Shown here piece by piece: positions 50,401 to 56,369 of a stretch of DNA of 64,000 bases. A model generated the notes under the pieces. The model did no database searches. It was given only the letters and a program-made list of their open reading frames with translations, and had not been told where the DNA came from. The position numbers and the translations under genes were made by a program. Position 1 is the first letter of the stretch, and each line of letters begins with the position of its first letter. Source of the DNA: an uncultured Ruminococcus sp. (GTDB lineage Bacteria; Bacillota; Clostridia; Oscillospirales; Acutalibacteraceae); NCBI GenBank assembly GCA_902785365.1, contig CACZYC010000020.1:55234-119233 (forward strand), read 5' to 3'.

Positions 50401-51350
50401 AGGAAGGTGTGACAATATTTACAGCGTATTTCAACGGTACCAATTACGAGAGCTCACAGAGCGCTTCGGTATCTGTTAACGCGGTAAAAGCCGCGAAACC
50501 CGAGCTTTCAAGCACTCCCGACCTTAACTCGAGCGGCAACGGCACAATAACAATCACCAGTGATTTTGATGTGCTCAATTATTACCGTGAGGGCGGCAAC
50601 GAAAGCACAACTTCCGATAAACTTCTTACGAATCTTTCGTCAGGCACTTACTATGTATATGTTCCCGTTCAGACAGTAAACGGTAATTCTGACTACAACT
50701 TCCTTCTTGCGTCCGAAAAGGCAAAGATAAAAGTGGAGAAGCTCACTGCCGAGACCTATACGGTTACAACGTCCGACGATGTTACGCTTACTTTGCCTGA
50801 GTTTACCGAAAACGGAAATCTCCTTTATAACGACCTGGTAACGGTCTATAAGGCAGGCGCAAAAGCATGGAGGGTCGGCGATTCTATTGTTGCGTACGGC
50901 GAGAGCTACAGCTTCCGCGTAGGCGGCGACATTGAAATCTATCCCGTTGCTGATGAGGTGGAAACAAATCCCGCGATTACAATAGTTTCACAGACGCGTG
51001 TGACATCTTCGCATAAGGTTAAGTATATCGCGAATTATACACCTGTCGACGGATACAGGGTGCTTGAGTACGGCTTTGTTTACGGTAAGAATGTAACGCG
51101 TTCAGACCTTACTCTTGAAAACGTCGGCAATCAGGGCACGGGTACAGGAACAACTGACCCGGGTAATGTAAAGAAATACATCTTTGATGAGTACGTTTCC
51201 AATCAGATTGCAATCAGCTACGGAATTACAGCTCAGACTCCGGGCGATTACGCCGCGGTTGTCGCGTATGTTATAGTAGAAAGCTATAACGGCGAAAAGA
51301 AGGTTATTTATTCTGAACCCTCGGTATATACGTACCCTGTTCAGCTTTAA
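47493..51350 (+). CDS. Large secreted multi-Ig-domain protein
   Basis: 1285 residues from the ATG at 47493, which has GGAGG eight bases upstream. A signal peptide ends near ISVNA (about residue 27). The rest is beta-rich: an Ig-like domain with NPVVNTKISLKADESDKS, then at least three copies of an alternating pair marked by KPELSQTPDINTSGKGTITI / KPELSSTPDLNSSGNGTITI and by YYVYVPAQ / YYVYVPVQ, with intervening Big-type domains (YNVTLSHTANTSGKLNSNG). A Glu/Pro/Thr linker (TEEETEPSTSEPTEPTQPSD) lies near residue 880. No LPXTG, dockerin or SLH domain is evident, so anchoring is unknown. It is probably a surface-exposed or secreted adhesin-like or scaffold protein. Confidence 0.72.
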   Translation: MKNTRRVLSVLLAVLITLSIPISVNAVYSNVYTVTLTQDSRVKYSSVQKETFEIKENAYRSIYAKSIDKDYYIDDIDVNPAENADVSYNVKTGEVFIENVSSDITLTPVLKKNTSAEKIDVEWALAGYGNYDEENPAAYVKFKATVSDSDGNPVVNTKISLKADESDKSASTSAATDKNGVAQLKHSYGLGEHTAVITAGDVSKTVTFNVVQHKKSELELYTYQLKDSLKNTSTGSVSGLNPLYEYYTSPLHYAAIVVGSGEWKTPENGEIKNLSAGQYALRFREHTEGNTIYLHSDYNFFTIGRAEWTVKADTENSTNVSFADDELYAAPGSDVYYYVTPDKGYEISDYSVDKPSYISEIDYNAEKGYIRLSGVTGSVNLTVKAEKAAALISKASGLSSVRILALSSPVSALGASAENEGLRITDVYQNTSGSEDGKKIYFTVKGSEDFASDNLPTLYNKQSTASNYSKVSRYTVNDDGSATGYVSISDSTTAEKIYDVYASFGDEETEHVTLNVLKRPSITKTDLTVTNEKGEKKNGTITVTKADYADGKFIYNKQGSSNYLWSDTNVITGLEHGTWYVYVAPYFTKTNENEYTVQARSSSASVSVGQDEDETVFYTVKFVNAAGDTVSEKEYEEGTKASSVTIPANTADYTDGNKVYSYSWGEISDVTTDKIYNEIENVTVKKTAQLEITGVSQNDSDGNHLSFGLSLKDENGEEIEDKSGVKVYIDGNAARGNISGSEFVGNSAVSQGTHTVYATFASDEYVDAASGSITVNLTKAQKPELSQTPDINTSGKGTITITSPYSKFVYYRQGSPETVTENKVIEGLYGSDDSHVSALYYVYVPAQATEGESDYNFLIPSDKTTITVENKTEEETEPSTSEPTEPTQPSDPEPEPSKKATTTQITDIHQKETNNAEGKVIIVKIKVTDEDGNAVYEDVSGYNVTLSHTANTSGKLNSNGEIEFTIYNLKEGVTIFTAYFNGTNYESSQSASVSVNAVKAAKPELSSTPDLNSSGNGTITITSDFDVLNYYREGGNESTTSDKLLTNLSSGTYYVYVPVQTVNGNSDYNFLLASEKAKIKVEKLTAETYTVTTSDDVTLTLPEFTENGNLLYNDLVTVYKAGAKAWRVGDSIVAYGESYSFRVGGDIEIYPVADEVETNPAITIVSQTRVTSSHKVKYIANYTPVDGYRVLEYGFVYGKNVTRSDLTLENVGNQGTGTGTTDPGNVKKYIFDEYVSNQIAISYGITAQTPGDYAAVVAYVIVESYNGEKKVIYSEPSVYTYPVQL

Positions 51351-51362
51351 CGGGGTGATTGT

Positions 51363-51515
51363 TTGAAAAGATACTACACAACCCCAAGCGTCAGCTGTGA
51401 GGAATTAGCCTCTGAGGATGTTCTGCTCAGTTCTATCCCGTCAGGTTACAGAGCGCAGTATTTCACGAATCCTACAATTCCCGAGGCTGACCCGAACAAT
51501 GTATTTGATGATTAA
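51363..51515 (+). CDS. Small unrecognised protein 1, in operon with the large secreted protein
   Basis: 50 residues from the TTG at 51363, with GGGGTGA upstream, 12 bases after the large protein's stop. The sequence opens KRYYTTPSVSCEELASEDVL and ends NVFDD. It has no signal peptide, membrane segment or hydrophobic core. Together with the next gene it shares an opening aromatic/proline block (Y..P....) followed by an acidic ELA.ED or DLADT segment and then LLSS or LTTSG, a pattern I associate with short peptides of unknown role in Clostridia. It could be a precursor peptide, but no modifying enzyme is adjacent. Confidence 0.5.
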   Translation: MKRYYTTPSVSCEELASEDVLLSSIPSGYRAQYFTNPTIPEADPNNVFDD

Positions 51516-51526
51516 AGGTGATTAAT

Positions 51527-51652
51527 ATGAAAGTATATATAAGACCGAACTTTGAATTTATAGAATATGATTTGGCGGATACCCTGACTACGTCGGGCTC
51601 TCCTGCCGCCACAGTTCCCTTAATCCAGGAAGGTGAAGGAATAGACGACTGA
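51527..51652 (+). CDS. Small unrecognised protein 2, paired with the preceding one
   Basis: 41 residues from the ATG at 51527, preceded by AAAGGTG eight bases upstream. It opens MKVYIRPNFEFIEYDLADTL, continues TTSGSPAATVP and ends EGIDD. Like the preceding small protein it has an N-terminal aromatic/Pro block, a (D/E)LA(S/D) segment and an acidic C-terminus, so the two look like diverged paralogues. They end the transcript at the terminator that follows. Function unknown. Confidence 0.5.
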   Translation: MKVYIRPNFEFIEYDLADTLTTSGSPAATVPLIQEGEGIDD

Positions 51653-51671
51653 CATCACCTTCCCGTCTCGA

Positions 51672-51710
51672 AAAAGCACCGCACCCGATTACTCGGATGC
51701 GGTGCTTTTG
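51672..51710. terminator. Bidirectional terminator between the small proteins and the sulfur operon
   Basis: AAAAGCACCGCA / TGCGGTGCTTTT with an inner CCGA / TCGG pairing. It has A and T runs on both sides and lies between the convergent genes ending at 51652 and 51715. Confidence 0.88.
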
Positions 51711-51714
51711 TGTA

Positions 51715-52125
51715 TTATTTTATGATAAGGTCTTCTTTTTGCGAGATTAATTTTTCAATATGAAATGAATTGATAACTGGATTGTCTTCGTCCATAAGTG
51801 AAAGTATAAGATAACTCGCTCTGCTGTCATACGCCAGACGCTTATCTTCTTCTGACGGTCTGGACGGAGTTTCGGGATGGCTGTGCCAGTTGCCGAGAGG
51901 GGAAAGCCCGTTTGCTCTCATATCCTTGATTGCCTCAAGCTGCTCCTTAGGGTCAAGCGAGAAGTGCTCATTGGAATGGTCGGTGTTGGTGAGAAGATAG
52001 ACCTTTTTTATCTCCTTGTCGTCACCGTTTGCCGTTCCCGCTATCAAGCCGCAGGCTTCGTTCGGAAGTTCATTTTTTGCGTGAGCGACAATTTTGTCAA
52101 AATCAGATTTTAACAGTGAAATCAT
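51715..52125 (-). CDS. JAMM/Mov34 metalloprotease of the sulfur-carrier operon
   Basis: 136 residues from the ATG at 52125, which overlaps the stop of the preceding gene as ATGA; a start four codons earlier is possible. The JAMM zinc site is complete: Glu in LPNEACGLIAG (about residue 21) and HSHP in GNWHSHPETPSRPSEED with the following Ser and Asp. Bacterial relatives (Mec+ of mycobacteria, HcyD of Wolinella) act on sulfur-carrier proteins, removing either the C-terminal amino acid or the newly made cysteine. Here the carrier ends in GGGR, so a trimming role is likely. It is the last gene of the minus-strand sulfur operon. Confidence 0.88.
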   Translation of the reverse strand: MISLLKSDFDKIVAHAKNELPNEACGLIAGTANGDDKEIKKVYLLTNTDHSNEHFSLDPKEQLEAIKDMRANGLSPLGNWHSHPETPSRPSEEDKRLAYDSRASYLILSLMDEDNPVINSFHIEKLISQKEDLIIK

Positions 52126-52913
52126 ATTCCGCCACACTCCGCCTGTTCATAGTCCACAAGTTCCGTGACAACAGGATGGTTGTGCTCTCCGTGGTACGGC
52201 AGTTTTACTTTTCGCCATTCCATCCTGAGTGCGTCAAAGGTTAAGAGAGAGCCTGTCAGAAGCTCGCCTGTATCCGTGATATACTTCACAGCTTCCATAG
52301 CCTGAAGGCTGCCTATTACGCCGCCCATCGCGCCTATAACTCCTGCCTGCTTACAGGTAGGAACAGCGTCCTTAGGCGGCGGGTTTTTGAATACGCAGCG
52401 GTAGCACGGTCCTTTGTTCGGAACATAAGTCATAAGCTGTCCCTTGAAGCGGATAATTCCCGCGTGAGAGAACGGCTTTTCTGCCAGAACGCACGCGTCA
52501 TTAATGAGAAACTTAGCAGGGAAATTATCTGTACCGTCAATAATGAAATCGTAGTCCTTAATAATCTCAAGAATGTTTGCGCTCGTGATAAAGGTATGAT
52601 ATGTGATAACCTTTACGTCGGGATTCATAGCTTCCATTGTTTCTTTGGCGCTTTCAACCTTCGGTTTTCCCAGATCCTTTGTTGCGTGGATAATCTGACG
52701 CTGAAGGTTCGAGAGGTCGACTTCATCCGCGTCGGCAATTCCGATTGTTCCTACTCCTGCCGCAGCCAGATACATCGCCGCGGGAGCGCCCAATCCGCCC
52801 GCGCCGATAATAAGCACCTTGGCGTTAAGGAGTTTTTTCTGACCTTTTACGCCGATTTCTTTCAGAATAATGTGGCGTGAATAGCGTTCGAGCTGTTCGT
52901 TAGTGAATGCCAT
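52122..52913 (-). CDS. ThiF/MoeB/HesA-type E1-like adenylating enzyme
   Basis: 263 residues. The adenylation domain opens ERYSRHIILKEIGVKGQKKL, has the ATP-binding loop LIIGAGGLGAPAAMYLAAAG and DADEVDLSNLQRQI, and the Asp-containing DGTDNFPAKFLINDAC. One CxxC pair (GPCYRCVF) remains of the usual zinc site; the second pair is not evident, the C-terminus being YEQAECGG. The enzyme adenylates the C-terminal Gly of a ubiquitin-like carrier so that sulfur can be loaded as thiocarboxylate. The start overlaps the carrier gene's stop (TAATG). Because thi and moa genes are absent, a role in homocysteine synthesis is favoured. Confidence 0.92.
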   Translation of the reverse strand: MAFTNEQLERYSRHIILKEIGVKGQKKLLNAKVLIIGAGGLGAPAAMYLAAAGVGTIGIADADEVDLSNLQRQIIHATKDLGKPKVESAKETMEAMNPDVKVITYHTFITSANILEIIKDYDFIIDGTDNFPAKFLINDACVLAEKPFSHAGIIRFKGQLMTYVPNKGPCYRCVFKNPPPKDAVPTCKQAGVIGAMGGVIGSLQAMEAVKYITDTGELLTGSLLTFDALRMEWRKVKLPYHGEHNHPVVTELVDYEQAECGGI

Positions 52914-53119
52914 TACCGACCGCCTCCCATAAAGTACAGAAACTCAACGTTGTCGCCGTCAGACAGGGCTGTGTTATTAAAAGCTCCGCTCTCGACGAAC
53001 TCGTCGTTTAACGACACCGTAACGTACTGCGGCGTTTCAACCTCTTCCAGCTCAATGAGCTCAGCGATTGTCAAGCCTTCCTTGAATTCTTTGGTTTCGC
53101 CTGCAACAATAATTTTCAT
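52913..53119 (-). CDS. ThiS/MoaD-like ubiquitin-fold sulfur carrier ending GGGR
   Basis: 68 residues, normal for the family. The beta-grasp fold opens MKIIVAGETKEFKEGLTIAE and has VTVSLNDEFVESGAF. Active carriers end in Gly-Gly; this one ends YFMGGGR, with one extra Arg after the glycines. DNA reading of the 3' end (GGA GGC GGT CGG TAA) confirms it. Such a mask must be removed before adenylation, as described for the Wolinella HcyS carrier, which is trimmed by the JAMM protease HcyD. The neighbours, JAMM protease, E1-like enzyme and O-acetylhomoserine sulfhydrylase, match that system. Confidence 0.9.
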   Translation of the reverse strand: MKIIVAGETKEFKEGLTIAELIELEEVETPQYVTVSLNDEFVESGAFNNTALSDGDNVEFLYFMGGGR

Positions 53120-53132
53120 TATGATTACTCCT

Positions 53133-53447
53133 TTACAGTTTTTCTATTATGCTTGTTATTTCATCCTGCCTTACGGCTCCTCTCAACCTTTCGGTTTCCT
53201 CTCCGTCAACAAAGAAGATAAGAGTCGGCGCGGCCTGAACTTCGTATTTTTCGGTCAGCTCATAGTTAAAGTTTACGTTAATCTTTGCAACCTTAATTTT
53301 GTTCTGATACTTGTTTTCAATCTGCGATAATACGGGCGAGAGCATTTTACAGGGAATGCAGCTGTCTGAATAAAAATCAGCCAAAACAGGTTTTTCGGAT
53401 TTTATTACTTCATTTTCAAAATTTTCAATACTTACTTTTACAGCCAT
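53133..53447 (-). CDS. Thioredoxin-like protein with CIPC active site
   Basis: 104 residues with a thioredoxin fold: VLADFYSDSCIPCKMLSPVL in the active-site helix and AAPTLIFFVDGEETERLRG containing the cis-Pro. The canonical WCGPC is SCIPC, which changes the redox potential and may favour persulfide handling. It lies two bases from the sulfhydrylase gene and 13 bases before the carrier gene, all in one direction, so it most likely reduces or releases sulfide/persulfide for carrier loading. A general disulfide reductase role is the alternative. Confidence 0.85.
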   Translation of the reverse strand: MAVKVSIENFENEVIKSEKPVLADFYSDSCIPCKMLSPVLSQIENKYQNKIKVAKINVNFNYELTEKYEVQAAPTLIFFVDGEETERLRGAVRQDEITSIIEKL

Positions 53448-53449
53448 AA

Positions 53450-54676
53450 TTATCCTCCGATTGATTTGATTGAATGGTAAAAATCGTCTTTGAGGTCTTT
53501 GATATCCTCAATACCGACGCTGATACGGATTGTATCGTCATATACTCCCGCGTTTTCGCGCTGCTTTTTGTTTGCGTGAGCGTAAATTGTGCTGGCGGGA
53601 TGAATCACAAGCGTGCGTACATCGCCTATATTGGTCGCGATAAGCGGTATTCTGAGCCTTTTTATGATTTCAAAAGCTCTGTCCCTGCTTCCTGCTCTCA
53701 GTGTGATTATTGCTCCGCCTTTGCCGCCGAACTGCTTTCTGACAAGCTCCTTGTATTTGCCGAGAGTCGGATAATTAACGCTTACTCCGTCGATATTGTC
53801 AAGAATCTCAGCAAGTTCTTTTGCGTTGTAACAAAGTCTTTCCATTCTGAGTCCCAGCGTTTCAAGTCCCACCGAGTTCATAAACGCGTTCATCGGCGAC
53901 AGACACGCTCCGACGTTGCGCCAGAGTCCGTTTCTCAGCTTTGCCGAGAATGCAAATTTGCCATACTTTATATATTCGCTCAGCGACGGATAGTTTTTTT
54001 CATCCCAGTTAAAATTGCCGCTGTCAACAATTATTCCGCTGACTGAGTTTCCTCCTCCGTTTATGTATTTTGAGGTAGAGTGAATAACAATATCAGCACC
54101 GTATTTTATCGGGTTAATAAGGTACGGGGTAGCGGTTGTACTGTCAATAATAAGCGGTATATTTCTGCTGTGCGCGAGGTTAGCGACGCTCTCAATACCA
54201 ACTACATCGAGCGCTGGGTTGCCGATAAGCTCCGCGAAAACCGCCTTTGTGTTTTCGTTGAGCAGCGGTTCAATACTCTGTGCTGAAATGTGGTTTACAA
54301 AGTTTGTTTTGATTCCAAACGCTTTTAAATCACCCAATAAATCTATTGTGCCGCCGAACAATCCTGAACCCGCGATAATTTCGTCACCCGAGGATAAGAT
54401 GTTAAGTAAAGACAGTGTAACCGCGGCCATTCCCGAGGAACACGCTACCGCCGAAATTCCGCCCTCGAGAGCGGCGATTCTTGCTTCGAACGCAGCGACG
54501 GTCGGGTTGTTTATCCTTGTATAAGAATAACCCGCGGCTTTATTGTTGAATATTTTTTCGAGCTGTTCGGGACTCTCCTGAGCAAACGCACTCGATTGAT
54601 AAATCGGTGTGAGTGTAGCGCCTGTCGCTTTATCGCCCGAAAAAGCATTGTGCAGCAGCGCTGTGTTAAACTCCAT
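53450..54676 (-). CDS. metY: O-acetylhomoserine sulfhydrylase (MetY-type, PLP-dependent)
   Basis: 408 residues of the Cys/Met metabolism PLP family. Motifs: PIYQSSAFAQESPEQL, YSYTRINNPTVAAFEARIAALEGG, ACSSGMAAVTLSLLNI, the PLP Lys in IHSTSKYINGGGNSVSG (about residue 205) and a late Arg-rich VRTLVIHPASTIYAHANKKQ. The first glycine-rich and the C-terminal regions match O-acetylhomoserine aminocarboxypropyltransferases (EC 2.5.1.49) better than cystathionine gamma-synthase. The enzyme forms homocysteine from O-acetylhomoserine and sulfide or a protein thiocarboxylate. In this operon a thiocarboxylate donor is likely. An AraC-type regulator is encoded 13 bases upstream. Confidence 0.88.
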   Translation of the reverse strand: MEFNTALLHNAFSGDKATGATLTPIYQSSAFAQESPEQLEKIFNNKAAGYSYTRINNPTVAAFEARIAALEGGISAVACSSGMAAVTLSLLNILSSGDEIIAGSGLFGGTIDLLGDLKAFGIKTNFVNHISAQSIEPLLNENTKAVFAELIGNPALDVVGIESVANLAHSRNIPLIIDSTTATPYLINPIKYGADIVIHSTSKYINGGGNSVSGIIVDSGNFNWDEKNYPSLSEYIKYGKFAFSAKLRNGLWRNVGACLSPMNAFMNSVGLETLGLRMERLCYNAKELAEILDNIDGVSVNYPTLGKYKELVRKQFGGKGGAIITLRAGSRDRAFEIIKRLRIPLIATNIGDVRTLVIHPASTIYAHANKKQRENAGVYDDTIRISVGIEDIKDLKDDFYHSIKSIGG

Positions 54677-54688
54677 AGTATCACCTTG

Positions 54689-55675
54689 CTAAATAATGTA
54701 ATGGTAATCGTCGGGCATTCTGTATTCCGACGGTGTAAAGCCAAAGCTCTTTTTAAACTGTTTTGAAAAATACGCTGTGTCTTTGTAATCCATACGGTTA
54801 GCGACCGCGCTTACTTTCATCTGAGTGTTCTTCAGAAGCCATGCGGCTCTTATCAGTTTAATATTTGTTATATAGTCAACAAATCTGATTTGAGTCTGAG
54901 CTATAAAAACCGTGCTCAGGTACGATTTGTTTATATGCAGTTCTTCGGATAAAGACTTTTGTCTCAGGTCGCTCTCGGGATTGTAGAGAATATATCCGAT
55001 GATTGGCTCAAGAGTTTCGTTGTGCGGTACAAAAAGTGTTTTGAAATTATTGTACAGAAGGGTAAACCTCATCAGCTGTACATCAGCCTCAACATCATCC
55101 GCGTCTGTAAATTCGTTTTCATTCATATATAAATCGAGCCAGTCGTATTCACGGAAGATTTTTTCTGCCAGTATATCGAGTATTTCCGATGAATGTCCGC
55201 TGTTATAAAGCGTATCCAACTCGCTTAGAATGCTGTCGTCCTGTTTTTTGAACAGTTCAAACAAGCTATCCGCGGTTTTGTCAATCGCGATTTCACTGAC
55301 ATTTTTGCCCGCGGTAATCCGATTGAAGAGCGAGAGTACGGCGTCTTCGTTGAACGGCAGAGTAAAATAATCATCAATGCCTATCACTATACCCTTGCGC
55401 GCGGTTTCAAAATCTCCGCTTGCGCTGCAAAGCGCGATGTGACCGCAAGATTTGTTGTTGCGGAATTTTTTCAGAAGTTTAAAGTCGTTTGCTGCCACAA
55501 GACTGCTCTCAAGCACAACAAGGTCAAAACTCCTTGAATGCAGGATTTCTCTGAATGTGTCGGTTGAGTCGCATACCGATTCAATCTCAAAGCCTGTCTG
55601 CTCACCCCATATGTGCAGCGCTGTCAGCTTTGCGAGTAAATTTGTGCTTTTAAGTACCAGGGCAACGCTGTACAT
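54689..55675 (-). CDS. AraC-family regulator with a degenerate receiver-like N-terminal domain
   Basis: 328 residues. The first ~120 residues have the fold pattern of a response-regulator receiver (VALVLKSTNLL, FDLVVLESSLV, GIVIGIDDYFTLPFNED), but the acidic pair of strand 1 is missing, the phospho-acceptor Asp is replaced by Glu (VVLES) and the conserved Lys of KPF is Leu (TLPF). It is therefore a pseudo-receiver that probably senses a ligand or works without phosphorylation. The C-terminal AraC domain has two HTHs (QKSLSEELHINKSYLSTVFI and KVSAVANRMDYKDTAYFSKQ, FKKSFGFTPSEYR). It is the first gene of the metY operon, which it probably controls. Confidence 0.86.
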   Translation of the reverse strand: MYSVALVLKSTNLLAKLTALHIWGEQTGFEIESVCDSTDTFREILHSRSFDLVVLESSLVAANDFKLLKKFRNNKSCGHIALCSASGDFETARKGIVIGIDDYFTLPFNEDAVLSLFNRITAGKNVSEIAIDKTADSLFELFKKQDDSILSELDTLYNSGHSSEILDILAEKIFREYDWLDLYMNENEFTDADDVEADVQLMRFTLLYNNFKTLFVPHNETLEPIIGYILYNPESDLRQKSLSEELHINKSYLSTVFIAQTQIRFVDYITNIKLIRAAWLLKNTQMKVSAVANRMDYKDTAYFSKQFKKSFGFTPSEYRMPDDYHYII

Positions 55676-55889
55676 AATCCGACCTCCTAAAAACTAGTAA
55701 ACATATGTAATTAATAGGTTATATGTTTTTAAAAAATACGCAACTACTAAAGCTGCGTCTGATTTTCGACTATTGTAACACATAATAAAATTTATTTCAT
55801 ACGTGTATACGTGAAAAAGATTTATAATTTTTCTATGAGATTATAGCATAAGGTTTTCGGTTTTACAAGCAAAAAAGCCAATAAATTAT

Positions 55890-55917
55890 TATAGGGAAAT
55901 CCTATAATTCGTAATAG
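55890..55917. promoter_or_regulatory. Sulfur-regulon box 1 (TATAGG-N5-CCTATAA)
   Basis: TATAGG-N5-CCTATAA at 55890-55907 followed by GTAATAG at 55911-55917. It lies 39 bases before the -35 region of the leader promoter and 215 bases before the divergent AraC gene, so it could serve both. A near-identical arrangement is at 58103-58130 and a variant at 61598-61615. A palindromic T-N11-A box of this kind is what a LysR-type regulator such as the one at 57153 binds. Confidence 0.6.
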
Positions 55918-55928
55918 AATTCAGGGAT

Positions 55929-55957
55929 TGGACAGAGGGCGGAATTTGTTATATAAT
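55929..55957 (+). promoter_or_regulatory. Promoter of the tRNA-like/RMxxCC leader transcript
   Basis: TGGACA at 55929-55934 and TATAAT at 55952-55957, spacer 17. The upstream GGATTGGACA is repeated before the metQ promoter. Confidence 0.7.
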
Positions 55958-55990
55958 CAGCTTACAGTTTAAAAAATGAATTTTAAATTT

Positions 55991-56062
55991 GTCGGTATAG
56001 TTTAAGAAAAACGGTCACCTCATAAGTGAACAGTTGCAGGTTCATATCCTGCTATCGGCGCA
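55991..56062 (+). ncRNA. tRNA-like cloverleaf with CAU anticodon loop in the leader RNA
   Basis: The 72 bases fold as a small cloverleaf: acceptor GTCGGTA / TATCGGC (seven pairs, two wobbles), D-arm GTTT / AAAC with a four-base loop, anticodon arm (G)TCAC-CTCATAA-GTGA(A) with anticodon CAU and A37, variable region CAGTT, and T-arm GCAGG-TTCATAT-CCTGC. It departs from real tRNA in the tiny D-loop without GG and in the T-loop, where A58 is T. It lies 27 bases downstream of the leader promoter and 26 bases before a Cys-Cys leader peptide. It may mimic initiator or elongator tRNA-Met as a regulatory element, or be a decayed tRNA. Confidence 0.55.
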
Positions 56063-56087
56063 AACAGTCTATAAGGAGGCAGCAGAA

Positions 56088-56171
56088 GTGAAAATTAAAT
56101 TTGAATCACTTGTAAGAAAAAACTATAGATTCGGACGAATGTGCAGCTGTTGCCGTTCACACAATTTTTAA
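56088..56171 (+). CDS. Short leader peptide with C-terminal RMCSCCRSHNF (Cys-Cys leader 2)
   Basis: 27 codons starting with GTG at 56088; AAGGAGG lies eight bases upstream. The peptide opens MKIKFESLVRKNYRFG and ends RMCSCCRSHNF, with three Cys codons in four, so ribosome progress would depend on Cys-tRNA supply. A hairpin terminator follows about 90 bases after its stop, and genes for sulfur metabolism lie on both sides. Cys-rich leader peptides of this design are known upstream of sulfur genes in Actinobacteria; a comparable Clostridia version is inferred here. A second one with the RMxxCC core is at 47375. Confidence 0.65.
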   Translation: MKIKFESLVRKNYRFGRMCSCCRSHNF

Positions 56172-56263
56172 CTCTTGCCATTTGCCATAAACCTTTTATA
56201 TAGATAAGTAACAATAAAAAGCATTTTGCATCTTTTCCATTCTTTTTAGAATTACCTATTCTG

Positions 56264-56292
56264 AACAGCCCGATTATTTCGGGCTGTTTTCC
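56264..56292 (+). terminator. Terminator after the Cys-Cys leader, possible attenuator
   Basis: AACAGCCCGA / TCGGGCTGTT with a TTATT loop and a following TT, 92 bases after the leader stop. A new promoter for the next gene begins 13 bases later, so it may end a stand-alone leader transcript, or attenuate read-through to tcdA. Confidence 0.8.
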
Positions 56293-56304
56293 TTTAGTCG
56301 GTAA

Positions 56305-56333
56305 TTGACATTAATTATTTCTTATGATAATAT
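56305..56333 (+). promoter_or_regulatory. Promoter of the TcdA-like gene
   Basis: TTGACA at 56305-56310 and TAATAT at 56328-56333, spacer 17, 37 bases before the start codon. Confidence 0.7.
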
Positions 56334-56369
56334 AACCTACAGAAAAAGTAGGTTTTGTAAGGAGACAAT

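Noticed and set aside
55991..56062. Functional tRNA-Met gene
   Set aside because: The D-loop has only four bases and lacks GG, T-loop position 58 is T, and one anticodon-stem pair is G-A. It is reported as tRNA-like only.
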